Notes: a model not told the origin generated them from the sequence alone. A stretch of 64,000 nt of DNA from UBA1756 sp045222555 (GCA_045222555.1 JBGUYY010000019.1:1-64000); one strand, 5' to 3'; shown: positions 8,911-17,322, counted from the first letter of the stretch. Numbers and translations are program-made.

Positions 8911-9931
8911 CCTTGATCCCTCACCCAGACGGCTCTCAGCTGCCGAGAAGGAGTTTGAGAAAGCCATCCGACCCGCTGATTTTCAGAGCTTTTACGGACA
9001 GGCGAAGGTGATTGAGAACATCATCGTGTTCGTACAGGCTGCCCGCGCCCGTGGCGAAGCCCTCGACCATGTGCTACTGCACGGCCCTCCCGGTCTCGGC
9101 AAAACCACCCTCTCGCACATCATCGCCAACGAGATGGGCGTCAACCTCCGCGTCACCTCCGGCCCCGTCATTGACAAGCCGGGCGACCTCGCCGGACTGC
9201 TCACCAACCTCGAACCCAACGATGTGCTGTTCATCGACGAGATCCACCGCCTCTCACCGGTCGTAGAGGAGTACCTCTATTCGGCTATGGAGGATTACAA
9301 AATCGATATCATGATTGAGTCGGGCCCCAGCGCTCGCAGCGTTGAGATAGCCCTCAACCCGTTCACTCTTGTAGGTGCCACCACGCGCTCCGGACTGCTC
9401 ACCGCCCCGCTGCGCTCCCGCTTCGGCATTAACCTGCGCCTGCAGTACTACGATGCGCCCACCCTCGCCCGCATTCTGAAACGCTCCGCTGGCATTCTCA
9501 ACATCGAGCTTTACGACGATGCCGCCCTCGAGATCGCCAGCCGCAGCCGTGGCACCCCGCGTATCGCCAACCTGCTGCTGCGCCGCGTGCGCGACTTCGC
9601 CCAAATCAAAGGCAACGGCATCATCGACCTCCCTATCGCCCGTGTCGCCCTCGAAGCCCTTAACGTCGACCAGCACGGCCTCGACGAGATGGACAACCGC
9701 ATCCTTGGCACCATCATCGACAAGTTCAAAGGCGGTCCCGTCGGACTCACCACCATCGCCACCTCAGTGGGCGAAGATGCCGGTACGATAGAAGAGGTTT
9801 ATGAACCCTTCCTTATCCAAGAAGGCTACATCATGCGCACCCCCCGTGGTCGCGAGGCTACAGAATTGGCATACAAGCATCTGGGAAAGTTCCGCTTCAA
9901 TAGCGATGGCACACAGGCCGAACTGTTCTAA
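8900..9931 (+). CDS. ruvB: Holliday junction branch migration helicase RuvB
   Basis: RuvB is the hexameric AAA+ motor that with RuvA drives branch migration at Holliday junctions. From ATG 8900 the protein is 343 residues, the usual length. Walker A HGPPGLGKTT is at 61-70, Walker B VLFIDEIHRL follows, then the sensor/arginine-finger region GATTRSGLLTAPLRSRFG and the winged-helix GTPRIANLLLRR. ATG 8900 was chosen over 8894 because a GGAGG at 8886-8890 is better spaced to it; both lie within the end of cdaA, implying coupled translation. Confidence 0.96.
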   Translation: MNSNLDPSPRRLSAAEKEFEKAIRPADFQSFYGQAKVIENIIVFVQAARARGEALDHVLLHGPPGLGKTTLSHIIANEMGVNLRVTSGPVIDKPGDLAGLLTNLEPNDVLFIDEIHRLSPVVEEYLYSAMEDYKIDIMIESGPSARSVEIALNPFTLVGATTRSGLLTAPLRSRFGINLRLQYYDAPTLARILKRSAGILNIELYDDAALEIASRSRGTPRIANLLLRRVRDFAQIKGNGIIDLPIARVALEALNVDQHGLDEMDNRILGTIIDKFKGGPVGLTTIATSVGEDAGTIEEVYEPFLIQEGYIMRTPRGREATELAYKHLGKFRFNSDGTQAELF

Positions 9932-9938
9932 TCCGCTT

Positions 9939-11168
9939 TTACTGTTTCACCAACTTGATGGATGTGTCACCTGCTGAGGTATGCAGGCGGCAAAGGTACA
10001 TGCCGGACGGAAGATGGGCAAGGTCCAATTCCAGAAGATGGGTTCCACCCTGCTGGCGTCCTTCCGTGCGGCGAAGCAACGTGCGCCCCGTCATGTCGGT
10101 GATTTCCACCTCCACGTGCGCCCTTTCCGCAAGCGTGTATTGCAGCATCATGCGGTCGCTGACGGGATTGGGATAGGCGTGCAGCTGCGGCATAGCGGCC
10201 ATATCGTGAACAGACACTGTGGCGGAATTGGCGTACTCGAACAGCATGGCGAGGTTGTAGCGCGCCACATCGGCAAGGTAGTCGTAGTTGTTCGAGTCGG
10301 CCACATCGTGAACGGTATGGTAGGAGGTAGAAAAGATGTTCTCGATGGCGAACACTGCACGGAACCCTTGTTGGTAGTAAGCGTAGCTGTCGCTGTATTG
10401 TGCGTTGTTGTTGTCAGCACCTGTAGGGATAACGGGTTCAATATTGGTGTATTGTGCGCAGATTTCGGCGGCACGGGCTACAATGTCTAACGCATTGTTG
10501 TACCAGTGCAGGGTGAGCCGCCAGTCGTCGGTGGGCTGGAAACTCACCATGTCGTTGTTCAGCATCACAGCGATTTTCTCTCCTGCATCCTGTCGCATCC
10601 AAGCGTCGTGTGCGCTGCCGAAAAGGCCGAGTTCCTCTCCGTCGTAAGCCATGAAATGGACGGTACGAGAGAACTGTAGTCCGTAAAGGTGGCAGATACG
10701 GGCCAGCTCCAGCATCACTGCCACACCAGAGGCATTGTCGTCCGCACCGGGTGCCGTGCTCTGCAGGTTGTAGCCCATGTCGAGGGCAATGGCATCGAGG
10801 TGGGCACCGAGAAGCACCAGCGAGTCGTCGGCTGCTGCAGGCGATGCGAGGATGCCTTTCACATTGTAAAACAGCTGGTCATAGGGACCGCCAATCCAGT
10901 GATTTCCGGACTCGTGGAAAGTATCCACGATGGCTGGAATGCCGTAGCTGTTCAGTCGCGCCACGATGTATTCCGCCACCTCTTGGTTGCCTCCTTCCCT
11001 CAGCGCATAACGACTGCCGAAATTCTGCAAATCCAAAACCGTCTGGCGCAGACTGTCGGCGTTGATGTCGGCCATCAGTGTCTCTATGTCAACGGAGGGA
11101 CATTGGGCGTGCAGCTGGAGGGTGAGCGATAAACTGAAGGTCAGGAAAAAGGCAAGGATTTTTTTCAT
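9939..11168 (-). CDS. Secreted M28 family zinc peptidase with T9SS sorting domain
   Basis: A 409-residue protein with a signal peptide ending LHAQ near residue 22, an M28 peptidase domain, and a C-terminal type A sorting domain from about residue 330 (LHAYPNPVSDRMML to SIKLVKQ). The dinuclear zinc ligands typical of M28 are visible: H and D in GAHLDAI, D in GADDNASG, E-E in GEELGLFG, D in NNDMV and a late H in TSYHTVHD. The family contains aminopeptidases and glutaminyl cyclases; the sequence alone does not distinguish substrate. The sorting domain predicts export through the outer membrane by the type IX system and surface attachment or release. It follows lon by 7 bases in the same direction. 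Confidence 0.9.
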   Translation of the reverse strand: MKKILAFFLTFSLSLTLQLHAQCPSVDIETLMADINADSLRQTVLDLQNFGSRYALREGGNQEVAEYIVARLNSYGIPAIVDTFHESGNHWIGGPYDQLFYNVKGILASPAAADDSLVLLGAHLDAIALDMGYNLQSTAPGADDNASGVAVMLELARICHLYGLQFSRTVHFMAYDGEELGLFGSAHDAWMRQDAGEKIAVMLNNDMVSFQPTDDWRLTLHWYNNALDIVARAAEICAQYTNIEPVIPTGADNNNAQYSDSYAYYQQGFRAVFAIENIFSTSYHTVHDVADSNNYDYLADVARYNLAMLFEYANSATVSVHDMAAMPQLHAYPNPVSDRMMLQYTLAERAHVEVEITDMTGRTLLRRTEGRQQGGTHLLELDLAHLPSGMYLCRLHTSAGDTSIKLVKQ

Positions 11169-11175
11169 GGGGAAA

Positions 11176-13599
11176 TTATTTGGTGAGAATAAAGTCCACC
11201 GCTTCGAGCATGGAGGTGAAGTAGTGGAATCTCATGTTTTCGATATAAGTTTTCTCAATCTCGTCGATGTTCTTTTGGTTGGCGGAAGAGAGCACAATGT
11301 CGTAGATGCCGGAACGCTTGGCAGCCAGCACCTTCTCGTTGAGGCCGCCCACCGGCAGCAACTTCCCGCGCAGGGTGATCTCGCCGCTCATGGCCAGGTT
11401 GGAGCGCACCTTGCGGCCGGTGAGGCACGACACCATCGCTGACAGCATGGTGATGCCTGCCGAAGGACCATCCTTCGGAGTGGCACCTTCCGGAACATGA
11501 ACATGTAGGTTGTTTTCTTGCAGTGTTTTACTGTCAATATTGAAGAAAGAGGCGTGCGATTTGATGAACTCATGGGCGATGGTGGCCGACTCCTTCATCA
11601 CGTCGCCGAGGTTGCCGGTCATGGTCAGGTTGCCCTTGCCGGGCGAGGTGACGCACTCGATGAAAAGAATCTCGCCGCCCACCGATGTCCAGGCCAAGCC
11701 CGTAGCCACACCGCAGGTGTCGTTGTCCAACGAATCCTCCTTCTGGAAGATGGGCGCATGCAAGATTTCCAGCAGGTCGTCTTCTGTCACCTTCTTCTCC
11801 AACGTATTGTCCTGTACATACTTCGCTGCCTTGTGACGGATGATCTTCGCGATCGTCTTCTCTAATGTTCTGACTCCCGACTCGCGGGTATATTCGCCAA
11901 TGATTTTCGAAATAATTTTTTCTGAAAATGAAAGAGAAGTTTTCTTCAATCCATTTTCAATCAATTGTTTAGGGATGAGATGCTTTTTGGCGATATTGAT
12001 TTTTTCTTCCAAATAATAACCTGAAATGTCAATCACCTCCATACGGTCGATGAGCGCCGGGGGAATGGTGTTGAGTGAATTGGCAGTGGCGATAAACAGC
12101 ACTTTTGACAGGTCGTAGCCGATTTCAAGGTAATTATCGTAGAAAGAGGAGTTCTGCTCAGGATCCAGCACTTCGAGCAATGCCGCTGACGGGTCGCCTT
12201 GCACATTCATACCCAGTACTTTATCAATCTCATCCAACACAAAAACGGGATTGGAAGTGCCAGCTTTCTTGATGCTCTGAATGATTCGGCCGGGCATGGC
12301 ACCGATATAGGTTTTGCGGTGGCCACGGATCTCCGACTCGTCGCGCAGACCGCCTAACGAAACTCGTATATACTTGCGTTGCAGCGCATCAGCGATGGAA
12401 CGCCCCAGCGAGGTCTTGCCCACACCGGGAGGACCGACCAGACAGATGATGGGCGACTTCATGTCCTGCTTCAGCTTCAGCACGGCAATGTATTCAATGA
12501 TACGCTCTTTCACCTTCTCCAAACCGTAATGATCGTGGTCGAGTACCTTGCGGGCGCGCTTCAGGTCGAAATCGTCTTCCGAATATTCGTTCCACGGAAG
12601 ATCCACCAGCAGTTCCAAGTAGTCGGTCTGTATGGCAAAGTCGGGGGCCATGTGGTTGGAGCGTTTCAGCTTGTTGAGCTCGCGTTCGAAGACGTCCTGC
12701 ACCTCCTTGCTCCATTTCTTGTCTTTCGCCTTCTCTTTCAGCTTATTATAAACTTCATCAACAGGCGATTCCCCCAGCTCTTTCTGAATGGTTTTCATCT
12801 GCTCGTTGAGGATGTACTCCTTCTGCTGTCGGTCGATTTCCTGCTTCGATTTGTCCTGAATCTGGGCTTTCAGCTCCAAGATTTGAATCTCCTTGTTGAG
12901 ATATTTGAGCACGGTGTCACCGCGTTCGATGATATCGCCCATCTCCAGAATACGCTGTTTTTCAGCTACTTTCAAACTGAGGTAGGAGGCGAGGAAGCTG
13001 ATGAGGAAGGAGGGGCTGTCGATGTTGTTGATGGCGACGGTGGCTTCGCGGGGCAGTTGCGGTGAGAGGGCCACCATATTGGCGGCCACATCGCGAATCG
13101 AGCCGATTAGGGCCTTGAAAACCTTGCGGTTGCGGATGGATCGGTCGTAGTCGTTGGTGTAATATTCATCCACCACACCGGTGAGGTAGGGCTCGCTGGC
13201 AGTGATGTCAACCAAGGAAAAGCGCTTGATGCCCTGCACAATGATGGTGATGTTGCCGTCGGGCAGGTTGATGAAGCGCAGGATGTGCGACATGGTGCCG
13301 ACGTGGTAGAGGTCGTCGAAGCCGGGATCCTCCACCTCGTTGTCGCGCTGTGTCACGATGCCGATGGGCTTGTCGCTGCGGGAAAAGTCCTGCACCAGCT
13401 TGATGGATTTGGCGCGCCCCACGGTGATGGGGATGACCATGCCAGGAAATAGCACGGTGTTGCGCAGCGGCAGTATGGGGAGGGTCTCGTCAACGCGCTC
13501 TTTGCGGATGCGGTCTTCATCTTCAGCGGTAAAAAGCGGGATGAAGTTGGAGTCGGGACCGAGAATGTCGGGCATGAGAAAGTCGTTCAGGGTGTTCAT
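11176..13599 (-). CDS. lon: ATP-dependent protease La (Lon)
   Basis: Lon degrades misfolded and regulatory proteins in the cytoplasm. The 807-residue product contains the N-terminal substrate domain (LPILPLRNTVLFPGMVIPI), a coiled connector, AAA+ module with Walker A GPPGVGKTS and Walker B VFVLDEIDKV, and the serine-lysine protease domain with S713 in DGPSAG and K756 in GGLNEKVLAA, exactly 43 residues apart as expected. It starts only a few bases after the GlmU-like gene and is followed closely by the M28 peptidase, so the three form one leftward unit. No heat-shock operator is recognised upstream. Confidence 0.97.
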   Translation of the reverse strand: MNTLNDFLMPDILGPDSNFIPLFTAEDEDRIRKERVDETLPILPLRNTVLFPGMVIPITVGRAKSIKLVQDFSRSDKPIGIVTQRDNEVEDPGFDDLYHVGTMSHILRFINLPDGNITIIVQGIKRFSLVDITASEPYLTGVVDEYYTNDYDRSIRNRKVFKALIGSIRDVAANMVALSPQLPREATVAINNIDSPSFLISFLASYLSLKVAEKQRILEMGDIIERGDTVLKYLNKEIQILELKAQIQDKSKQEIDRQQKEYILNEQMKTIQKELGESPVDEVYNKLKEKAKDKKWSKEVQDVFERELNKLKRSNHMAPDFAIQTDYLELLVDLPWNEYSEDDFDLKRARKVLDHDHYGLEKVKERIIEYIAVLKLKQDMKSPIICLVGPPGVGKTSLGRSIADALQRKYIRVSLGGLRDESEIRGHRKTYIGAMPGRIIQSIKKAGTSNPVFVLDEIDKVLGMNVQGDPSAALLEVLDPEQNSSFYDNYLEIGYDLSKVLFIATANSLNTIPPALIDRMEVIDISGYYLEEKINIAKKHLIPKQLIENGLKKTSLSFSEKIISKIIGEYTRESGVRTLEKTIAKIIRHKAAKYVQDNTLEKKVTEDDLLEILHAPIFQKEDSLDNDTCGVATGLAWTSVGGEILFIECVTSPGKGNLTMTGNLGDVMKESATIAHEFIKSHASFFNIDSKTLQENNLHVHVPEGATPKDGPSAGITMLSAMVSCLTGRKVRSNLAMSGEITLRGKLLPVGGLNEKVLAAKRSGIYDIVLSSANQKNIDEIEKTYIENMRFHYFTSMLEAVDFILTK

Positions 13600-13603
13600 T
13601 GTT

Positions 13604-14812
13604 TTATTTTTCGCTATAAGAGGTTATTTCATAAACCCTTTTGAGCAGGGTTTGTTCAATGGAGTCGAAATCTTTGTGGCGGCGGGCCATCACGATGCGG
13701 GCGGTTTCAAAGAGTTTGCCGAGGTCGTGGGGGTCGTAGGTATGGCCGGGGGTGCCGAACGAGAAGGAAGGCACGAACTTGGGGTGGAAGCCGGTGCCGA
13801 AGAGACCGCAGCCCACGCCCACCACTGTGCCGGTGTTGAACATCGAGTTGATGCCGCACTTGGAGTGGTCGCCCATGATGAGACCGCAGAACTGCAGGCC
13901 GGTGTCCTCCATCTTGCCAGTGGCGCCGTCCCACAGCCGCACGGGGGAGTAGTTGTTCTTGAGGTTCGAGCAGTTGGTGTCGGCGCCGAGGTTGCACCAC
14001 TCGCCGATGACTGCGTTGCCGATAAAGCCGTCGTGGGCCTTGTTGGAGTAGCCGAAGAACACGGCATTGCTGAGCTCGCCGCCTGCCTTGCAGTGCGGAC
14101 CGAGGGTGGTGGCGCCGTAAAACTTGGCATCCATTTTGGCGACGGCGTGCTCGCACAGCGCGATAGGACCGCGCAGGTGGCATCCCTCCATCACCTCGGC
14201 GTCGCGGCCGATGTAGATGCAGCCCTCTCGGGTGTTCAGCGTGGAGCACTCCACAGTCGCCCCCTCTTCGATGAAGATGCGGCCCGGGTCGCCGATGACC
14301 ACGTTGGTGGCACTCAGCGGCTGGGAGGTGCGGCTGGCCGTCAGCAGGGAAAAGTCGTTCTCGATTTCCTGCTCGTTATACACAAATATATGGTAGGGTC
14401 TGACCACCATGTTGTAGGGACCGTTGTAGGTCACCTGTTTCATGGGCAGGGCGGAGGTGGGCTGGGTGAGGTAGCCGTCGAAGAAGTTGCGCAGGTTTTG
14501 TGTGTCGCCGGTGCGGAAGGCCAGCAGGTTGTTCTCGTCATACAGGGCCTCTTCAAGCTGCAACGCCGTGATGGCTTCCAGCAGCTGCGGATTGGGTAGT
14601 AATGCACCGGAAATCAGCAGGTTGTCATCAGAGGTGTGCAGCGGGAACTTCTCCTGCAGGTAGCTCTTGGTGAGTGTGGAAGAGGGTTGCAGCTGCCGCT
14701 CCCATTTCTCGCGGATGGTGAGGATGCCTACGCGCATGTCGGCGGCGGGACGGGTATGGGTGAGCGGCAAAAGGTGCACGCGACACCAGCTGTCAAACAG
14801 GATGAGGTTCAT
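13604..14812 (-). CDS. GlmU-like putative sugar nucleotidyltransferase
   Basis: A 402-residue protein of the alternative bacterial GlmU-like family common in Bacteroidota. The beginning MNLILFDSWCRVHLLPLTHT then RPAADMRVGILTIREKWE matches the family's N-terminal signature, and the C-terminal half contains left-handed beta-helix hexapeptides (for example EEGATVECSTLNTREGCIYI). These proteins are assumed to act on N-acetylglucosamine-1-phosphate or a related sugar phosphate for peptidoglycan or LPS precursor supply; activity is not proven by sequence. I chose ATG 14812 rather than 14833 because homologues begin at this MN. A promoter box lies inside the preceding rpmE2 terminator. Confidence 0.85.
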   Translation of the reverse strand: MNLILFDSWCRVHLLPLTHTRPAADMRVGILTIREKWERQLQPSSTLTKSYLQEKFPLHTSDDNLLISGALLPNPQLLEAITALQLEEALYDENNLLAFRTGDTQNLRNFFDGYLTQPTSALPMKQVTYNGPYNMVVRPYHIFVYNEQEIENDFSLLTASRTSQPLSATNVVIGDPGRIFIEEGATVECSTLNTREGCIYIGRDAEVMEGCHLRGPIALCEHAVAKMDAKFYGATTLGPHCKAGGELSNAVFFGYSNKAHDGFIGNAVIGEWCNLGADTNCSNLKNNYSPVRLWDGATGKMEDTGLQFCGLIMGDHSKCGINSMFNTGTVVGVGCGLFGTGFHPKFVPSFSFGTPGHTYDPHDLGKLFETARIVMARRHKDFDSIEQTLLKRVYEITSYSEK

Positions 14813-14830
14813 AAGGCACTGTTTTATAGA

Positions 14831-14865
14831 CAAAAAAAGCGGCTTTTCTTAATGAAAAAGCCGCT
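14831..14865 (-). terminator. rpmE2 terminator
   Basis: On the minus strand a stem AGCGGCTTTT/AAAAGCCGCT (plus-strand 14838-14847 with 14856-14865) is followed by a run of seven T. It lies directly after rpmE2. The promoter box for the next gene sits on its upstream edge. Confidence 0.82.
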
Positions 14866-14866
14866 G

Positions 14867-14874
14867 CAAAGATA
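14867..14874 (-). promoter_or_regulatory. -7 box of the GlmU-like/lon/M28 operon
   Basis: TATCTTTG followed by GCAG on the minus strand. Initiation about seven bases downstream would fall near 14860, inside the first arm of the rpmE2 terminator. Confidence 0.65.
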
Positions 14875-14888
14875 TGATATTTTTTTGA

Positions 14889-15155
14889 TTATTCAGCTTT
14901 CTTTGCGGGATGCTTGGCATATTTGTTGCGGAACTTGTCAACGCGACCAGCGGTGTCCACCAATTTCATCTTGCCAGTGAAGAAGGGGTGAGAGGTGTTG
15001 GAGATTTCAAGCTTCACCAACGGGTATTCTTTGCCGTCTTCCCATACAATCGTGTCTTTCGTTTGCACAGTTGATTTCGTCAAAAACGCAGTTTCGTTCG
15101 ACATATCTTTGAAAACAACTGTTCTGTAATCCTTAGGATGAATGTCTTTTTTCAT
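14889..15155 (-). CDS. rpmE2: 50S ribosomal protein L31 type B
   Basis: L31 bridges the ribosomal subunits. The 88-residue product starts MKKDIHPKDYRTVVFKDMS and has the central SNTSHPFFTGKMKLVDTAGRV block of L31. It lacks the CxxC zinc motif of type A L31, so it is the zinc-independent type B form, which is the usual form in Bacteroidota. It stands alone between its own promoter and terminator. Confidence 0.96.
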   Translation of the reverse strand: MKKDIHPKDYRTVVFKDMSNETAFLTKSTVQTKDTIVWEDGKEYPLVKLEISNTSHPFFTGKMKLVDTAGRVDKFRNKYAKHPAKKAE

Positions 15156-15194
15156 TATTTTTACGCTTTAAAATACTCTTTTAATTTTGGGCTG

Positions 15195-15202
15195 CAAAAA
15201 TA
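15195..15202 (-). promoter_or_regulatory. -7 box of rpmE2
   Basis: CAAAAATA on the plus strand reads TATTTTTG followed by CAG on the minus strand, the strong form of the element. The leader to the rpmE2 ATG at 15155 would be about 33 bases. Confidence 0.7.
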
Positions 15203-15315
15203 CAACTATTTTTTATACTGACAATAGGGTGTTTGTAAATTTTTTTTCAAAAAAAATAATTAGGGTAAAATGTCGGGAGACCTTCTTGTTTTTCAAACCA
15301 TTTCGCTTTTTTTTG

Positions 15316-15323
15316 TATTTTTG
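15316..15323 (+). promoter_or_regulatory. -7 box of the 15341 gene
   Basis: TATTTTTG followed by CGG, about 18 bases before ATG 15341. The leader would be very short if that ATG is used and about 30 bases if ATG 15359 is used. Confidence 0.6.
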
Positions 15324-15340
15324 CGGATGACAATTGAACG

Positions 15341-15799
15341 ATGACGAGCCTCCTATCCATGGAAAAATCGGTGTTGACAATCCGCCACAAGCGCCGCTGG
15401 TACGAACTGAAGCTGCCGCATGCTGTGTTTATTAACGGGCAATTTCTCGGCATGATGAAGGATCGTGATGTGCGCATCGTGGTGCCTGCGGGCAGTTACA
15501 GTTTGAGGGTGCAGTTCGGTGGGCGCATCCCGATAGGGAAGCGCGGCAGGAGTATCGACCTGTCGGTCTCTTCCACCGAGCAGGTGCAGCTGACACAGCA
15601 TCAGGAGGCCGTCTGTGAGTTTTACGACCGCGAGCGTATCTGGAACCTCCTGTTTGACATCGACTTAATCGTCTGGGTGGTCTCGCTGTTTGTCACTATG
15701 CCACAGCTGTATCGCATCATTTCCGATGTCTTCTTTGCGGTGTGGCTGGTGCGGCTCATCATCATCCGAAAAAAATATTACAAGATTAATTTATACTAA
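15341..15799 (+). CDS. Hypothetical membrane-anchored protein
   Basis: A 152-residue protein that I cannot assign to a family. Residues 10-95 look like a beta-sandwich with alternating hydrophobic residues (KSVLTIRHKRRWYELKL, SYSLRVQFGG), and residues 105-140 form two closely spaced hydrophobic segments (LLFDIDLIVWVVSLFV and IISDVFFAVWLVRLIII) before a basic tail. This predicts an N-terminal soluble domain anchored to the inner membrane. ATG 15359 is an alternative start giving MEKSVLTIRHK. A good promoter lies just upstream, so it is likely a single-gene unit. Confidence 0.65.
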   Translation: MTSLLSMEKSVLTIRHKRRWYELKLPHAVFINGQFLGMMKDRDVRIVVPAGSYSLRVQFGGRIPIGKRGRSIDLSVSSTEQVQLTQHQEAVCEFYDRERIWNLLFDIDLIVWVVSLFVTMPQLYRIISDVFFAVWLVRLIIIRKKYYKINLY

Positions 15800-15839
15800 C
15801 AAACCATCTCAAACTTCCGAATGGAATGTAAATTTGTTG

Positions 15840-15847
15840 TATCTTTG
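15840..15847 (+). promoter_or_regulatory. -7 box upstream of the BRO-like remnant
   Basis: TATCTTTG followed by CGGC, 57 bases before the short ORF at 15905. It would also serve the four-helix-bundle gene at 16032. Confidence 0.6.
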
Positions 15848-15904
15848 CGGCAATGAATCTCAAGCCACGATTGTGTCTAATTAACAACCAATTAATACTA
15901 AAAG

Positions 15905-16024
15905 ATGATGAAAAAAGAAGCATTACAGCTGTTTGAACAGCGAAAAGTCCGTACTGTACAGAGCGAAGGCGTAGAAACGACACTCGACAAAATTTTATAT
16001 GATACGGTGAAGAAAAGAATTTGA
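15905..16024 (+). pseudogene. Short remnant of a BRO-N/antirepressor-type gene
   Basis: A 39-codon frame begins MMKKEALQLFEQRKVRTV. This opening matches the start of BRO-N family phage antirepressor-like proteins, which usually continue with a W-D/E-x-E-x-x-x-W-Y/W-F-S-V-V-D block. Here it switches directly to an unrelated tail (QSEGVETTLDKILYDTVKKR) and stops. An internal deletion that fused the first codons to a distal piece is the simplest reading. The promoter is intact and the stop lies 7 bases before the next gene, so the piece may now act mainly as a leader ORF. A genuine small protein cannot be excluded. Confidence 0.5.
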
Positions 16025-16031
16025 TAAACTC

Positions 16032-16772
16032 ATGGAACTGAAAAACTTCGGATACTACTGGTTGGATACGTGGGTGTTGGCGAACATCATACAGCTGGCC
16101 ACGCAGGATTTCTGCCAGCGCAATCTCAACCGCACCAACGATCCCTGCGGCCGTCAATACGACCAGATGACACAGGCCGCCCGCTCGGTCACTGCTAACA
16201 TTGCTGAGGGCAATTCACGCCACTCCACATCCAAAGAAACCGAAATGAAACTAACGGACGTGGCTCGCGCCAGCCTCTCAGAATTGGCCAACGACTACAT
16301 CAACTGGCTATTGCGGCACGAGCAAATTCCGTGGTCGGCAAAGTCGGAAGAACATCATGCAGTGTCCTATCTCGCTTTAGACCTCCCCACCTACAAAGAT
16401 GATGTGCAGCACCTGAGCAGTCTGCATATTCTGAAGCAAAAGCACAAGTTTGACCAATGGCTGCGTTCAAAGAACTCTATTGAGGAGGCCAACTGCCTGT
16501 TGGTGCTTTGCAACCGCCTGATTTTGATGCTGGGCAAGCAGATTGCCAACCAGCTGGAAACTTTCAAGCGAGAAGGCGGCTTCACCGAAGGCCTCACAGC
16601 CGAAAGACTTGCCTATAGGACGGAAAAGAGCCTGCAAGCGAATGCACCTGCCTGCCCCAAATGCGGCAAGCCGATGCTGAAACGAATGGCAAAGAAAGGC
16701 ATCAACTCGGGAAAGGAATTTTGGAGCTGTAGCGGCTACCCGGAATGCAACGGAACAAGAAGTATGGGGTAG
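16032..16772 (+). CDS. Four-helix-bundle protein with C-terminal zinc ribbon
   Basis: A 246-residue protein. The first about 125 residues match the S23/four-helix-bundle family, with the conserved RQYDQMTQAARSVTANIAEG segment. The middle resembles the four-helix suffix region. The C-terminus holds a topoisomerase-type C4 zinc ribbon, CPKCGKPM near 212-219 and WSCSGYPECNGT at the end. The helical family includes proteins encoded in 23S rRNA intervening sequences and Avd of diversity-generating retroelements; here no reverse transcriptase or rRNA is adjacent. The ribbon suggests nucleic-acid binding. ATG 16032 follows the BRO-like remnant by 7 bases, and the two share one promoter. Confidence 0.8.
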   Translation: MELKNFGYYWLDTWVLANIIQLATQDFCQRNLNRTNDPCGRQYDQMTQAARSVTANIAEGNSRHSTSKETEMKLTDVARASLSELANDYINWLLRHEQIPWSAKSEEHHAVSYLALDLPTYKDDVQHLSSLHILKQKHKFDQWLRSKNSIEEANCLLVLCNRLILMLGKQIANQLETFKREGGFTEGLTAERLAYRTEKSLQANAPACPKCGKPMLKRMAKKGINSGKEFWSCSGYPECNGTRSMG

Positions 16773-16792
16773 TGGCGGTCTTCTTTTTACGG

Positions 16793-16825
16793 AATTACGA
16801 TATGACGTTATAACGATATTACGAT
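16793..16825. repeat. ATTACGAT-type intergenic repeat with a small palindrome
   Basis: Iterations of ATTACGAT and AACGATAT flank a perfect 10-bp palindrome CGTTATAACG (16806-16815). It lies between the zinc-ribbon protein and the rhodanese gene. No function is evident. Confidence 0.4.
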
Positions 16826-16891
16826 TAAAAAACGACGATGAACTTCATCGCCTATCCCCCCAACCAACAGATAATCAAAAACCATCAAATC

Positions 16892-17275
16892 ATGAAAAAC
16901 CTTTTTTCTTTCCTAATTCTCGTCATCGCTTTTCTGATGACCGCCTGCTCGCAAGAATATACCACTGTGGGCAATGACGAGTTTTCAAAAATTATCAGCA
17001 AAAAGAACACGCAACTGGTGGATGTGCGTACGCCCCAAGAGTATGAGGCCGGCCACATCCCTGGCGCCCTGAACATCGACGTCAAGTCGGCGGATTTCGA
17101 CACTCAGGCGGCGAAACTCAACAAGAAGAAAACGGTGGCCGTGTACTGCCGCAGCGGCGTGCGCAGCCGTATCGCCGCCAGCAAACTGACCGGCATGGGC
17201 TTCACGGTTTACAACCTCGAAAAGGGCATCAACGGATGGAACGGCGAGACGGTGAAGGGCAAACAACCCCGCTAA
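16892..17275 (+). CDS. Rhodanese-like lipoprotein
   Basis: A 127-residue protein with a lipoprotein signal peptide (hydrophobic 4-17, lipobox MTAC with C19) and a single rhodanese domain. The active-site loop CRSGVR begins at C86, and LVDVRTPQEYEAGHIPGALN is the usual rhodanese opening. Rhodaneses carry sulfur as a persulfide on that cysteine; the periplasmic substrate is unknown. ATG 16892 was preferred to 16838 because it directly starts the signal peptide. Confidence 0.9.
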   Translation: MKNLFSFLILVIAFLMTACSQEYTTVGNDEFSKIISKKNTQLVDVRTPQEYEAGHIPGALNIDVKSADFDTQAAKLNKKKTVAVYCRSGVRSRIAASKLTGMGFTVYNLEKGINGWNGETVKGKQPR

Positions 17276-17314
17276 TTTTTCGATTTTATTCGCTCGCAAA
17301 TCACAAAAAATGAG

Positions 17315-17322
17315 TATTTTTG
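17315..17322 (+). promoter_or_regulatory. -7 box of ahcY
   Basis: TATTTTTG followed by CAGC, 60 bases before the ahcY ATG. The leader between them shows no recognisable riboswitch. Confidence 0.7.

Noticed and set aside
16032..16772. Diversity-generating retroelement accessory gene (Avd)
   Set aside because: The fold is shared, but no reverse transcriptase, template repeat or variable protein is in the window, and the zinc ribbon is not part of Avd.
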